Assembly (NCBI GenBank): GCA_942486035.1
Contig: CALNXK010000038.1
Coordinates: 366,001-430,000, forward strand
Source of the DNA: Porites lobata
Taxonomy: Eukaryota; Cnidaria; Anthozoa; Scleractinia; Poritidae
DNA: 64,000 nucleotides
Direction of reading: 5' to 3'
Below the pieces are notes generated by a model. It searched no databases and was not told where the DNA came from. It saw only the letters and a program-made list of their open reading frames with translations. A program made the translations under genes and the position numbers. Below, piece by piece: positions 23,402 to 36,117 of the stretch; the stretch's first letter is position 1, and each line of letters starts with the position of its first letter.

Positions 23402-23660
23402 TATTAATGACATCATTCATGCTCTAAATAGCCCCTATGCATGATTACGTCAGACGAGCAAATTTCACCAACAAGCTTCGTTTGTGAGCAAAATTTTTTG
23501 CATTTGCACTTTTTGTGCGTGGGTATTCTTTCAACTCTACTGCCTTGGGAATTCATTTCTGTGAAACTTCGCTTATTTTTAATTTCAAAACGAGGCTTGG
23601 TGGTGAAATTTGCTTGTGTGACGGAAACATGCATAAGGGCTATTGCATCATTCATGTTTC
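23402..23660. mobile_element. Foldback MITE with about 75-bp arms
   Basis: The left arm (ATCATTCATG ... TATGCATG ... CAAATTTCACCA ... TTCGTTT) recurs as inverse complement at the right (AAACGAGGCTTGGTGGTGAAATTTG ... CATGAATGATG). Middle about 100 bp. No protein coding. Confidence 0.55.
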
Positions 23661-24186
23661 AAATTACACCATTTGCACTCTATATTGTATTTCTGTTTTG
23701 GGTACAAAATGAAATGTAGCCGCCTTTTTATTACTGCTTTTCAACAAACCTGCTACTAGATCAAATATATATTGATACTGACTAAATTCTGTGATGTAAT
23801 AAAGAGACAATTGAACGTCTTGTCGTGTAATTTTTGGTGTGAAATCGTAATATTGTTAATAGGCCTTTTTACCGATACGGCTGCATATTGAATTAATTAG
23901 ACTTAAGGAGAATTATAGGATGCCCAGGGGGGCACTCAGTCAGTATTTATGCGCGCTTTTCGGGCAAAAAGAACACTTCACTTTATAATTCTAGGGAAAA
24001 AGGCGATCATTATTACATCCAACACCATACAACGATCTTTTTCCCATAACAATCTTTTCCTTGGAAAACGTTAAGAAAGGTTAAGAGAAAATTGGGCCGA
24101 AGAGATTTCATCGCTTGTTTTTATACAGGAGGTATACTTTTATGTCATCAAGTATTGAAATTAGCAATGTTGATCGTACTACATGA

Positions 24187-24325
24187 AAATTAACTTTGCA
24201 AGATATAAAATCGACACCGAAAGAATCCAAGACAGATCGGGCAGAGCGGGGTTGTAGCTGAAACCGCGCTCTGTTGTGGGGTTCTTTCGGTGTGGAATTT
24301 ATGTCTTGCAAAGTGAACGTTCACG
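24187..24325. mobile_element. Short foldback MITE
   Basis: AACTTTGCAAGATATAAAAT ... ACACCGAAAGAA at the left pairs with TTCTTTCGGTGT ... ATTTATGTCTTGCAAAGT at the right, around a GC-rich centre. About 140 bp, no ORF. Confidence 0.55.
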
Positions 24326-27300
24326 CAGTTTGATCAGCTGTGCAATTTTCAAGGTGTCTTTACTGATCAGGTGTTTTTTTAGATAATTCGTTTTCCGGTC
24401 CTTTTCATTTAACTTTCCAGGAACCCTGGCCAAAGTTAAAACTAGCAGTAATCGGAGCCTAGGAGAGTGCGTTCGATATGTTTGTTAGGTGTACAGGTAG
24501 CTGAAGTGACGGGTTATGTGATTTATTTCCTCGCTTCGCTATTCAGGCCGATAAACCTTACCTAATTTCTAGTTACCTACAATATATGGAGAAAGCACAC
24601 TCCAGTATAAAATCCAAAATAGCAAACCAGGGCCAGGAAAGATTGGACGAAGACAGCCTCTATTACAACCTCATTACGCTGAATTTAAACTGAATAATCT
24701 CTAATTATTAATTTTAATTTTATGGATCTAAAAAATATTGAGCATGCAGTCTATACGTCTTCTTTTTTTCTTGCAGATTTGACGGAACCATGTTGGAAGA
24801 ATCAAACGGTACTACTAGCTCTTGCCCCCCAACATCAAACATTATCTGTGAAATGAAATAGAATGCCAGGAATTAACTTCAGTTTGCTTGGAAGTTGTCA
24901 GCCAATAAATATTTCCATTATATTTTATTTTTTTGATAGTTTGTGAACAGTAAATCGATGATAGATTATTTGAGTTGTGCATGTACATAATAAATCAGTA
25001 CAAGTAGAGCATTCTCGATGATTTTCGACGTCATAGTTAACAGGGGCACCCAATAAGAAATTTTGACAAAAAGACCTAACAACAACAACAAAGCATGAAT
25101 AGAGCTTTCTGAAGCCATTTTAAGCATTTTGGGAGATTGCTGGGAAAAATGTATCTGTTCCTCACTCCCAGCAAGACTGATGGAGGAGTTAACAGCCAGC
25201 AAGGTGCACCTACAACCTGCAACCTAACTTACTGGGAAGTTTCCCAGCAACCGTATGTCCAGACATTACTGGCAAGTTTGGGTGTGGTAAAGGGGCAAAA
25301 TTCAGCCCTTAAGTGGAGGGGGGGGGGTTGACAGGAAATGGGAGTTGGCCTTGGAACGAAATTCACCCCTTCAGTTGGGGGGGACCCCTTTTTGACAAAT
25401 AGCACATTACAGCTATCAAATCAAGACTTCAAATCCCTTTAGACACCCAGAATTGTCTATCTTCCACCAACCTTTTCCTTCCAAGGAAATATAATTTTAT
25501 TACAAATCTCCAGCCAAAAAAAATTGGCCTGAAGAACAGAGTTTTGGAGTAACAGATCCATTGGGTGCTTCTCAGCTAACAACACAACCCGTGACGCCAA
25601 TTAGCAAGCTAAGGAATGCAATGACTTCTTGTGACTCTTATTTTAATTAATTAATTTCTTTTGTTTTCTTTATTCGTTTATTTTCAACACCGACATAACA
25701 TCAAGAAGCTGAGGAATCTCCGAGAAGTAAGGTAAGAAAATGAGCGAAGGCTCTATTTCTTTTTAATGATCATGTGATACATGCACCATTTAATAAGGAA
25801 ACTAGATACTAGCTAGATTCTTTCGCAATTTATCAAAAAGCAATATACGTATTGGAGCAGAGTGTTTTCCAGTGTAGTTTAGTAACTATTTTATCCTGGT
25901 ATGTTAACAAACTGATTGTTATGTCTTTCTTGGTAATGGTTTTCAGGTCTCGGAAAATAATTATTATAAAAGTAAATTACAATTATCATAAAAAATCTCC
26001 CAGAATCCTTTGAGGCAATTTTCTAAACAGATTTATAATTTTGACAATTTTATATGAAGAAGACTGTCAGACCACAAAAAGATAACATTTGCCATAAAAT
26101 ATCTTCCCATGTCATGTTTAAGGTAAGGACGTAATCAGCCACGTGACTATTTCCAAATTATTACATCGTATCAGACGGCAGAGAAAATTTGCTGGAAAGC
26201 AATGCTCTACCTGATAATTTTTTTCATGACCAAAAGATGGACAAGACGTCATCAGTCACGTGATCAAAGTGTGTTGAATGTTTTAGTTCGTTTTTAAACT
26301 ACTTTTTTCGTTATCATGTCATAAATTGGCAAGTTGTTCCCGCAACCAAAAAATAACCACTAAAACCAAAGTAGGAACAATTCAGGACTGTATTAGTTTC
26401 CAAATAAGCTTTTCAATCGCATACAGGCAACCATCCAAAATTGTACGAGCGAACAAAAACTAAAGACAAAACCATGTGCTCACATCCTGTTTTTTTCACT
26501 TAATCATTTCATTTAAGCATCACTAAAATGTCACATTTGAAAAATGAATAAACAGTTTTACGTCCATTGCCGGCTGTAACACAAGTTTTTGCTGTTTTCC
26601 GCAACAATTTCTTTACTCTGCATTGTCTCTGAGTAATTATCATTCCATTCTCAAAGCAGCACCAAAGGCCAAACAAAAACTGAGCCAGAAGTTTAAAAGT
26701 CGCGTAATGCAGCTATCAATCTTATACCCGAGGGGGGAAGGGGGGGTGGGGGGGGGGGCGACCACGGGATAGGTTGGTACTTTGATCAAAAACAAACTTC
26801 CCAACCATTGGGATAAGATTTCCATTCCAAGTTTCCTTCCTCGGGATAATGTTTTGAGTTCCAAGTTACCCACCAGAGTGGGAATTTCAATCCGACTGAG
26901 GTAAAGAATTTGTGCTTGCACTTTTCACAGCTCGCACTGCACCAGTACACGGTAGTGGCGAGCTCTGCTCTCTTTGAAGATACTTAAGAGTAATTCTCTG
27001 TAACAGTCAAGCAAAGTGGAAAATGAAACATTTTGACTCTCCCCTTTAAATTTTGCATGCAATTATATAATATTGTGGGGGAGATGTCTTAAAATGCACT
27101 TTATTCGGGTTGCTACTTTATTGTTGTCATGGTAACACCAATTGTTTGTTGGTGGCAAAAAACCTAATTTTTAACTCAGAAACTGTTGTAAAAAGTTCAA
27201 AATGTGTAGCTCTGTTTCTCAAGTCCACTTAAACGCTACAACCCAAGACTTGGAGCAGATACAATACCATCATCCTAGTTTACATTTATGTCTTTTGTTC

Positions 27301-28056
27301 TTTATTATATCAAATGTGCGTGGCATAAAAGGTTAATCAACTACATGGAGTTTCGGCCATTTTATTTGATGGCTAAAATATGGTTATCCTTTCCTTGAAT
27401 TTCTCCAAGAGTGCATCAGTTCCAGAGCTAAAACTAAACAGGCAGTTTACACAGGTATTCTAGTTACTAAGTCTGTAAAACCTGCACTGATACGCGGATA
27501 AAATTCTTCAAGCTTACTTTGTCCCAGAATATTTTTCGTGCATGTGAGAGGTTAAACTAGACTCAAACGCACGGGTCTACTTCTCACCACACAAATGTTA
27601 CCTGGTCTTTATTTGTGTGTTTTTTACGAAGTTCGAGCTCGATTTGAACGGCATTGACCGAAAAAGGTGTAGCAGAATCATCAGCTCAATGAAAAAAACC
27701 GCTTAGAAAACAACTCCAAAGTTCATTCGTTTGCCGAACTCAAATATTTCCGTCCAATAACCTTGTTGACCTTGATGGAACCAGTGATGCACGAGATTGC
27801 CATTTGCGCTTATGACAATTGCTTATGACGTAAATAACGCGAGCTAAATTATTCAAAGTGGCGCAGAAAGTGCAGACGTACGACGGAACACGCTTGCTGA
27901 AAAGGTCACCCTTGAGTACGACAGGAATCCCAAGATTATGTGTTGCGTTCTCCTAATGTCGAACGAAATTAATCATTACCTTTTGAAACTTATTTTTAAT
28001 TGACCAAATTTTAACAAACGGGTTTTTAGATAATAATAATATAATTGTACTGTAAT
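24326..28056. other. Mostly non-coding; G-runs, no gene recognised
   Basis: No protein family recognised. Noted: a possible small terminal exon after a strong TTTTTTTCTTGCAG acceptor (24779-24861, 23 codons ending TAG), G-runs at 25316-25327 and 26733-26759, and a possible short exon before GTAAG at 25732. None is strong enough to call. This interval may be introns or flank of the coiled-coil gene that appears at 30264. Confidence 0.35.
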
Positions 28057-28487
28057 TACCGTATTTATTCGAATAAGCGCCCAACCTCGAATTAGCGCCC
28101 ACCTCGAATAAGCGCCCATCTTAAAGGCAGAAAAAGTTAATAAGCGCCCAGCCTCGAATAAGCGCCCACCCCACCACACCTTCCTCCCACTCCCACTCGA
28201 ACTCAAATTAGCGACCACCCCTAAAATTGAATAAATACTAATAAGAGACTTCCCGAAGACGGAGTTTTCTTCAAAGTATTTTACAGGAACCTTGCTTTGT
28301 TACATCTTCGCGTTCTGTTATTACCATTTCTTGTTTTGTTGGAAAATACAAATACTACACTTGCTGAAAATTTTGAAAATTTAATAAGCGCCCAGCCTCA
28401 AATAAGCGCCCACCTTGAATAAGCGCCCACTCTCAAGGTCCAAAAATTTAATAACCGCCCAGGGCGGTTAATCGAATAAATACGGTA
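28057..28487. mobile_element. MITE with TACCGTATTTATTCGAATAA ends
   Basis: Ends TACCGTATTTATTCGAATAA and its complement. The interior has repeated GAATAAGCGCCCA units near both ends, with a unique centre of about 170 bp. Flanked by TA. Same family as 13495-13592; a related half copy lies near 30945 (GGGCGCTTATTCGAGAAAATA). Confidence 0.7.
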
Positions 28488-29017
28488 TTAAATGTGTCAA
28501 AAAATTTGTCAGTTCAACTTCCATTTTAAAGTTTTCATTATTTAAAATACGATAAAAGTAAAAATTCTTGAATGAGTAGATTCTGAAAAATCGTCTTCTG
28601 TGTACTATTGCTTTTTCACTGCCATGTTTGTTTGTCTAATTTAAAACACGCGCCTTCACACACGAGTTACCGCTGACCGCCCGCAAAACTGTGTTCAGTC
28701 ACCTTAATCGGCTTGTGCCGCGACTTTAGAATCAGCTGTAATAGTTGATTTCCTTTCTCTTGACATGATTTGTATGTCCCTGGACATGATTTGTATATCA
28801 AAAAGAGCGATCAATTTTCATCCACCCATTTCAATGAAAGCAAATGGAATCACTTCTCACCATAGTGGACAACCTCGAACCGTGACTTCGTCGTATAAAT
28901 ATGCGGCACCGAAGAAAGACGAAAAAAGCTAACCCTTTTGATCAAATTATCTTAAGGTTTAAACTCGAAGTTTATATGGTGTAAAACAATTATAATTTTC
29001 TTTTACCGGTATCACTC

Positions 29018-29080
29018 GTTATAATAATAATAACAATAATAATGATAATAATAATAATATGATAATAATAATACAAAATA
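29018..29080. repeat. ATA/AAT microsatellite
   Basis: Interrupted trinucleotide run (ATA)n with ACA and ATG interruptions. Confidence 0.8.
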
Positions 29081-29219
29081 ATTAATACCTTATTGTGTGT
29101 AAAATAGAGTGATTTTGCTAAACCCGTGAAACAGGAAGTAGAATACTACCAAGGGAGGATCTCACATTACATTAAAAAAGACAGGGATAAGATATTAAAA
29201 AATATACATATGCATGAAA

Positions 29220-29965
29220 CATAGGCAAATAAAAGATCTGTCACCAATACACAGATCTAAAAAGAAAAGTCTTCAGATGCGTCTTAAAATTATTCACCTT
29301 AACGACTGCACGACAATGAGAGATGAGCGTTCCAGAGCGTGGGTGCTGCTGTCAAATAATTAAAATAAGCTCTTTCACCTAAGTTTAAACAGCTGGCGTA
29401 GAAAGTATAACACTACTAAGTAATCTAAGGTTATAAGAAGACGAATTAAAGATCAATAGATCACACCAATAGTTAGGCACTAGGCCGTGAGTAAACAGCA
29501 GTATCTTAAGGCCAATCCAAGCCCTGACAGAGAGCCAATGCAGATCGCTAGGAGAAAGGCGAAATATGACAAAACCTAGGCGATTAGAAAAACTAGCCGG
29601 GCCAAGGTGTATCGAAACTCTCTCCATGCAATTTTGTTATTGCTGGTCTATGCTATGTTCAGACTATACCGGTTAGCTTTTCGTGCCGACACTTAAAGCT
29701 ATCGAGCGTAGTGTGAACATCTATCCGTTATTCGACTTAAGTGATCGGCGCGGCGCAGCGCAGCATCGCCCTTTAGCAGAAATCGCGCGAAAATCACCAT
29801 TCTTATGAGTAAACAGAAGCCCTAGCGGTATAGTTTTCGCACTGGCCCAAAAGCTATCCCATATACTGTGAACATGGCCTAATTTGTGCAACCCACACAA
29901 AACACTATTGCAATAATCCACACGAGGTGTAATAAATGCATAGACAAGCATTTCCATCAATTCTT
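29220..29965 (-). pseudogene. 5'-truncated LINE reverse-transcriptase relic
   Basis: Minus-strand pieces match the C-terminal part of LINE RTs: AFITPRVDYCNSVL (29960 side), then DLHWLSVRAWIGLKILLFTHGL, then a tail resembling TLWNAxxxxLR...FKTHLKTFLF near 29330-29230. A MITE at 29649-29879 interrupts it, and there are several frame changes. Dead copy. Confidence 0.65.
29649..29879. mobile_element. MITE inside the LINE relic
   Basis: The left end (CTATGTTCAGACTATACCGG ... TAGCTTTT) and right end (AAAAGCTA ... TATACTGTGAACATGG) are inverted copies of about 30 bp. The interior is GC rich with CGGCGCGGCGCAGCGCAGC. No ORF. It splits the RT relic. Confidence 0.6.
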
Positions 29966-30263
29966 AGGACAAATACTTGCAAATCCGTTTGCTTCATATT
30001 GTGCTGAGATTGTGAGAGCCGATACCACGGGATAACTTGCTAATAATTATGACTTGATACAGCGAGAGCAGCGCATCGAACCATGAGCCTAGGTTTGCAG
30101 CTACCGTCACAGGACATGCGTGGGTCCGCCCAACCCTCATACTATTGGACCTTGGCTTGCTGCTGCCTAATACCTAAAAAAATGAACTCTTAAAATTCTA
30201 CCAGGTCAAAGGTAATTTTGAACCATAATGAAAAACATGTCTACTTATTTCCTGTCTTTGCAG

Positions 30264-30396
30264 ATGGCACAGTTAACATACGAAAATAGGAACTTGAAAG
30301 AGCGAATAAGTGTCCTAACAACAATGAGCGACGAGCGGTTACTCGAGTATGAGGAGTGTAAAAGAGAACTAGTAACAAAAGGTGAAATGCCCTTTT
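30264..30396 (+). CDS. Coiled-coil gene exon A
   Basis: 133-nt exon between a TGTCTTTGCAG acceptor and a GTAATA donor. Encodes MAQLTYENRNLKERISVL... with heptad-like Leu/Ile spacing and charged residues, ending MPF. The paralogous exon at 63097-63229 has the same length, the same splice sites and about 75 percent identical residues by eye, which supports a real exon. Protein family not recognised. Confidence 0.55.
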
Positions 30397-31266
30397 GTAA
30401 TAGGGTTTAACTAATCAGTCCCTTCGCCTTCCCCTTGAGTTTCTAAGAGTTATGAATAAAAACTGTTGATCAACGGTAGGAAAAAGGTTGGACAATAGTC
30501 AAGCAAACGTCGACTACTTGTCGTTCTGTACACCGCCGTCAGCACTACTTCCAAGTGTGTTCATTTGTACTTCAGCCTTCTGTTAGCCGACTGCTGGCAT
30601 TGGTTACCGTCAAAGTGTCATCTTGAAACCCTGAATATTCTTGTTAGATCAGTGCCCAGTTTGGTTCACTAGCTAACTAACTTACAGCTGCTGAGTAATC
30701 ATTTCATAACCGAAATACATTTTGCAGCTTAGGTAAAAAAAAAATCTTAGTAATGCCTATCATATCAATCCCTTTGTTCTGAAGATATATTTTGATAAAG
30801 CGCCGTAAGAAGAAGATGTAGGCCACCATGATCCTCTTTGTACAAATTGCGAATTTGGTCCATCGTAATGTTTGAGGAACGTCTAGAATTTCGTCGTCTA
30901 TGACTGCGTCTACCATGTGCGGCACTTAATTGGGGGCCGGTGGGCGCTTATTCGAGAAAATAAGATAATTGGCAAAATTAACATAATGAAGCAAACAGCC
31001 ATGACACAGCCCCTTTAAGGACGTGTTTCTTACGTCATTGATGACGTAGCATGTCGTCAGAACATTTAAGGCCTTATGTTATAACTAAGAGTTTATTGGA
31101 TTTAGGGCAAAAATTTATTACATTTAAGGCAAAATATCGTAACATTTTGGGTTATTTAGTTCATTTAGGTCTTCTACAATAGTTCAATTGATCGCTAAGT
31201 TATGACTGTTTCGGGAAGGAGTAGAAATTAATTAATCATGGTCATGGTTTTTTCTTTGGTTTACAG

Positions 31267-31366
31267 ATAGACAAATACGACATTTGGGGAGGAAAGCAAA
31301 CTGTTTTGAAGAGAATATCGAATTACTACGAATGGAGATGAGCCATAAAGAAAAGGAAAACCTAAG
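31267..31366 (+). CDS. Coiled-coil gene exon B
   Basis: 100-nt exon between GGTTTACAG and GTAACT. In the phase set by exon A it reads RQIRHLGRKANCFEENIELL..MEMSHKEKENL, a continuation of coiled coil. The Polinton at 31622 begins 256 bp downstream, inside the following intron. Confidence 0.5.
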
Positions 31367-31621
31367 GTAACTATTCTATTGGTCAATTTTTTAGCGGAGT
31401 GTCCTGGCGCGGAGCCTCCATTCCTATAGAAATTGGAAAGCCATCGATTGAAGGAAATTTCGCTATGACACCAGCTTACTTCCGCCCATCTACCTACATG
31501 CCCGTACATACTGTGAGCGTAGGGTAGGGGGGACTTAGAAAGGAGGAGAAAGGGAGTCCCTGACATGCACTTTGTCGGAATCTTGCCTTTGTCTTGGCGT
31601 AGGATTAACCAGTTTAGAGGC

Positions 31622-31765
31622 AGTAGTATAGGACATGGGGGTAGGAGCGCATTTTTCATATTCCGGAATTCCTGGAAGTGACCAAATGGGTTTTTCCTGG
31701 AATTTGGGGGGATCACGTGACCTGATCGAGGCTTAAAGACATATATCATTATATTAATGACCGCA
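31622..31765. repeat. Left TIR of the Polinton
   Basis: Matches the inverse complement of 60125-60270. Conserved landmarks are AGTAGTATAGGACATGG, AGCGCATTTT, GGAATTCCTGGAAGTG and GGCTTAAAGA. Confidence 0.8.
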
Positions 31766-31802
31766 GATATTAGAAATATTATATATATATATTAATAATA
31801 TA

Positions 31803-33530
31803 ATGAGAAATCGTAATGAACTAGTCAGAAGGCTATTATCTGGAATCAAAATGAGTGAACTCCAAAATCTGGTTAATATAAGGGAAGAAGCGAATCGCCC
31901 TATTCCCCCTTAAAGAAGAAGAAGACAACAACAAGAACTAAGGAGAAATGTCCAACAATTAATACAGGATTTTGAGGATAATCCTATTCCACAATATCGG
32001 CCTCGTCCTGCACCTCGAACAAAGAAACAACAACCAGTACTAGCCCCTAGAACACAAATCAGTGAGAAATGAAGGGCTATGAATGGTTATACTAGATTAT
32101 TTGAGTCTGATAGAGATGCCTTAGTACAGCTACAAAATACTAGACTGGCAATTACTAGATTGTTTGATACTATACTTAGTAATACAAAAGGTTTCAAATT
32201 TTGGGGAGACTCTTAAGGTTTACTTTTATTAAAAGAAAGGATGATATTAATGTAAATAAGCCACCCTATTCTAATAGTAGGGCGCAGATTGTAATTAATC
32301 CCAATGATTTTTTACCAAGCCTAGAATTATCACAGCAGCAAATATTGAATGGAAATGGTGTATGGCTGTCTGAGGGTAGTGGCTGGACTATTTTTAACAT
32401 TGATGAGCACTATATTAATACTGTTGTGTATGATGTATTGAAAGGTTCCTCTTATATACCACTACGACGGAACTTAGTAATTCAATCATGGGATTAGTTA
32501 GCATTAAAGATGAAGATAATGAGTGTTTCAGATGGTGTCACATCTGCTATTTCAACCCACAGAAAAAAGATCCCCAGCGGATCAAAAAAAAATCAGACAG
32601 AGAAGTATTGCTAGACTTGGATTATGATGGTATTGAGTTTCCTATTAGTATAAAAGATTATGCTAAACTTGAGTGGAAAGATACTGTAAATATTAGTGTT
32701 TTCGGCTATGAGAACAAACAATTTTATCCTATTTGTTTCCAAAGAGTGTAACGAGGAAGTTTTGAACCTACTGCTTATAACGGAGGGCAAGAAGAAACAT
32801 AATGTTCTTATCAAGGATTCTAATAGCTTACTGTATAATAAGACCAAACATAAGGAGAGAAAGCATTTTTGGGTGCACTGTCTCCAATGTTTTAGTACTG
32901 AAGAGATACTTTCCAATTATAAGACCAACTGCATGGTAATCAATGGTCAGCAGTCTATCAGGATGCCACAGAAAGGGAATAATATGTTACAGTTCCAAAA
33001 TTATCCTAGGAAGATGCCGGTACCATATGTAATATATGCAGATTTTGAAGCTATCACGGAAAAGATAGAAGGATGCTTCCCTAATAATACTAAATCTTGT
33101 ACTGACAGATATCAAAAGTATACGGCGTGCAGCTATGGTTATAAAGTAGTCTGCTGTTATAATGACAAATATACTAAGCCTGTAGAGATTTACAGAGGAG
33201 AGGATCCAATAAAGAAGTTTATGCAGGAGATGCTTAAGGAGGTAGAATTTTGTAAGAATATGATCAGTACTAAATTTACGAAACCGCTGAAGATGACGGA
33301 TGAGGATGAGCAATGTTTTAAAACTGCTCAGGAGTTCCATATTTGTGGTCAAAAGTATAGTGATAAAGATATCGGTGTTAGGGACCATTGTCATATCACT
33401 GGACAGTACAGGGGATCAGCACAGCAAGATTGCAACCTTAAATTAAGAATTAGTTCAAAGGAGTTCAAGACCCCTGTCATATTCCATAATCTGCGGGGGT
33501 TATGATTCCCATTTTATCATGCAAGAAATA
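31803..33530 (+). pseudogene. Polinton protein-primed DNA polymerase B, N-terminal part
   Basis: Begins at ATG 31803 (MRNRNELVRRLL), close to the left TIR. Several in-frame stops (near 31911 and 32067) and frame changes (near 32210, 32495, 32720 and 33500) break the frame. Recognisable parts are SEGSGWTIFNIDEHYIN, a KHKERKHFWVHCLQCF Cys/His segment, the exonuclease motif VIYADFEAI (Exo I Asp-x-Glu), and an HNH/zinc-like stretch CGQKYSDKDIGVRDHCH. In life it would copy the element's linear DNA by protein priming. The reading is interrupted at 33530 by a Tc1-like element and continues at 34571 and then 39243. The palm motifs are absent. Confidence 0.75.
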
Positions 33531-34568
33531 CAGTCGGGGACATAAGTATTCGTCACTTTCAATATGGCGGCGTTTGTTTACATTTTACGCGCGTTAGTTT
33601 TAACACCGTTTGCGGCAAATCTAACTTTAAAACACCTTAATATTTAGTGAGATCACCCTTCATTTCAATTACATTATTTAGGCGGTCAGATATGGACTGG
33701 TAAAGGTTTCTTATATAATCCAATTCGATGTTCCGCCACACGCTCTGGATTTCACGCAGAAGATCATTTTTGGTAGTGATATCTACCATGGACTTTATAT
33801 AGCTCTCTCTTCATGTAGAGCGAGATATTTTCTATTACATTTAAATCTGGTGATTGTGCTGGCCATTCCATTGAGGTTACTTCGTTTTGATCTTTATAAT
33901 TTTCTACAGTGTGGGCTCTGTGAACAGGCGCACTGTCATCCATGAACAAGTATTCTTTTCCTTCAAAATACCAGACAACTACGGGCCATAAGTTCTTGTC
34001 TAATTCCAACACCATCATAACAAATACATCCCTATACATCTCTATTTGTGAAGCTCCTTTTCCTGCCACTTCGTGTCAAACTCTCCACTGTGCCAGTCCT
34101 TCGGTACTTGCTTAGAACGCTCGTGATAGTCGTTGTTGGAATGTTCAACATTCTTGACAGTTCCGCTTTGTTTTGCACGGATTCCGACAGAGTAATAATT
34201 GATTCTTTTGTCTCTGTGGACAGTTCAGCACCTTTTCGACTCATGAGAGCTGAAAATAAATTCTCATAAGCAAAACAAAAAATAATATGACCCTTTATAG
34301 CGACCTAACCTTGAACTTAATGTTGAATGACTGAATAAGCGAGGTGTCAAAACACAAACAGCTCTTATTTCTTTTCTTTCGGCAACTGTGCAGTTTTTTT
34401 CGTGCTCTTGGTCGGATGTTTGTTTGTTTCTATTTTTGCTAATTTTTCCCGCCTTTAATGACCAAACGCGCGCCCTGCATCAAGTTTTCCTGTTGACAGT
34501 GTGCACACCGGGGGTAAAAATTTCGCGCGTCTTTTTTGAAAGTGACGAATACTTATGTCCCTTGACTG
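33531..34568 (-). mobile_element. Tc1/mariner-like element, internally deleted
   Basis: Ends CAGTC..GGGACATAAGTATTCGTCACTTTC at both sides in inverse orientation, flanked by TA (33529-33530 and 34569-34570). It encodes a minus-strand transposase in two frames. At 1038 bp it is shorter than usual. Inserted in the PolB gene. Confidence 0.85.
33764..34244 (-). pseudogene. Tc1-like transposase, missing middle
   Basis: N-terminal part (34244-34032): HTH region MSRKGAELSTETKESIITL ... TTITSVLSKYRRTGTV. C-terminal part (34069-33764): FMDDSAPVHRAH supplies the second catalytic Asp, and WPAQSPDLNVIENI the acidic third residue. The frames overlap at 34032-34069, and the segment with the first catalytic Asp (usually about 90 residues earlier) is missing, so it is inactive. 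Confidence 0.8.
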
Positions 34569-34570
34569 TA

Positions 34571-34585
34571 GGAAGTATTGGTAAA
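34571..34585 (+). pseudogene. PolB fragment between two insertions
   Basis: Fifteen bases between the Tc1-like element and the LTR element. They continue the PolB codons in phase with the end at 33528-33530, and their last 5 bp (GTAAA) form the target duplication of the LTR element. Confidence 0.6.
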
Positions 34586-34704
34586 TGTTATTCGGTCTTT
34601 AACTGAGGAATTGACTGAGACAACTTGAATGAAACGAAGCCATGCTTTCTCTACTTTAATCACAAGGACTCCTGGGAAGACTCCAAAAACTACTTCATGT
34701 AACA
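34586..34704 (-). repeat. 3' LTR of the gypsy-like element
   Basis: 119 bp, about 95 percent identical by eye to the right LTR, which suggests a fairly recent insertion. Confidence 0.8.
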
Positions 34705-35289
34705 TCTCCCCTTTTACAGTAATAAACAATCTTACCAAAATCAGCGACTTGAATTTAGAAATTATCTGGCCTTAGAACATGTACTTATATGTCTTTCTGC
34801 TATATGTTGACCAGAACTTAGGAAGTAAAACTAAAACTCAACAAACAACCAAAGTTAATGTCAAAGTTCAGTTCATAAATCGTCTATTAAACGTAGTCTA
34901 CGAATCTTGATGGGCGAATGCTGACTCTGCCACTTCTTGTAGCGAGAGTCTGAGGTTATGGCGATTTCCTTTCTTCTTTCACTGTAGGTTCAGGGTGGAC
35001 ATCTGCTGGCTTTGGCAAAGGTGAGCTCTGCCCGGTGGAGCTGCTATCGGTGATGATGGGCTGCTGATGCCCTTGACTAGGTTCTTGGCGGATGCACTAC
35101 CGATTACGTCTGTATAGGTTTCCGTTATCTGTTTCGATCAGGTACGAACGTGGGCCGACCTTTGCCACACACGAGCCTTTGTGTGGGTACTCGTACGTAC
35201 TCGTTCTCCAATTTGAAGTTCTTGCAATGGTCTTGCACTCTTGTCGTAAGTTGCTTTGGTCTGCTACCTCTTACGTTTAATGTTGTCAT
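34705..35289 (-). other. 3' end of the gypsy-like element
   Basis: Contains the polypurine tract at 34705-34715 and degenerate integrase C-terminal or 3' UTR sequence. Plus-strand ORFs here are not credible. Confidence 0.4.
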
Positions 35290-36117
35290 GTACATCTTCG
35301 GCAACTTCAGGTTTGTGTAACGCTTCAGCGGTTGGGATGGTGGTCCGAGTTCTTCTTGACATGAGCTTTTGAGTCGGACTTAAATTGTTAATGTCGGCTG
35401 TGTTTCGCCATTCCCGCAGGGCCATTTGAAGATCTTTGCTTTCTCGCTTAGCCTTCTTAACCAGATTTTTGGCGATCTTAACGTCTGAATCTGCTTTTCC
35501 ATTGCTCTAACTGTGGCGTGGCGAACTAGTAGTGTGCTGAAATTCCATTCTCATCTGAAAGCGGCGAAGTGATCGCTTGAATATTGGGGACCATTGTCTG
35601 TAATCATGTTTGCAATACCATGCCGGGCAAAGTGTGACTTTGTTGCCTTGATCACAGCCTGTGTAGTTGCATCTTTCAACAGATCTACTTCAACGGAATC
35701 ACTGTAATAGTCAACAGTCACTAGGAAGGTCTCATTTCCATAGGTGAAGAGATCCTGACCCCTGATCCTGACCAACCTTTGACCATGGGGTATCTGGAAT
35801 CTTATGCGTCATTAACGGTTCCTTCTGTTGTCTGGCTAGAAAGTCATTGCAAACTTCACAGTTTTGATTTGGCCTGCCATACTTGGCCAAAATAACTCAT
35901 CACGTGCTCGACGTACACAGGTATCTGGTCCTAAGTGACTAGAATCGACTCTGGCAATCATTTGAGGTCTCATTGGAATGGGAACAATGACCTTGAATCC
36001 TTTGTACAATACTCCTTCTTGTACTGTTAACTCTTCTCTGTAATTCCAATTTACTCGAATGGAAGGTGGAACATCTATTTTTGGAGACTGGCCATCCTGT
36101 CGTAACAGTGTTCATTA
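35290..36117 (-). pseudogene. Integrase of the gypsy-like element
   Basis: Minus strand reads HLGPDTCVRRARDELFW (HH-CC zinc region) near 35960-35880 and ITDNGPQYSSDHFAAF (catalytic core D-N-G motif) near 35620-35555. Frames change several times. It follows the RNase H block, as expected, when the inversion is ignored. Confidence 0.65.

Noticed and set aside
26640..26921. Minus-strand ORF over a G-rich run
   Set aside because: Spans poly-G sequence (PTPPSPLG-type translation) and has no motif.
34388..34738. ORFs over the Tc1-like end and the LTR
   Set aside because: They cross element boundaries (34568 and 34586-34704) and are not genes.
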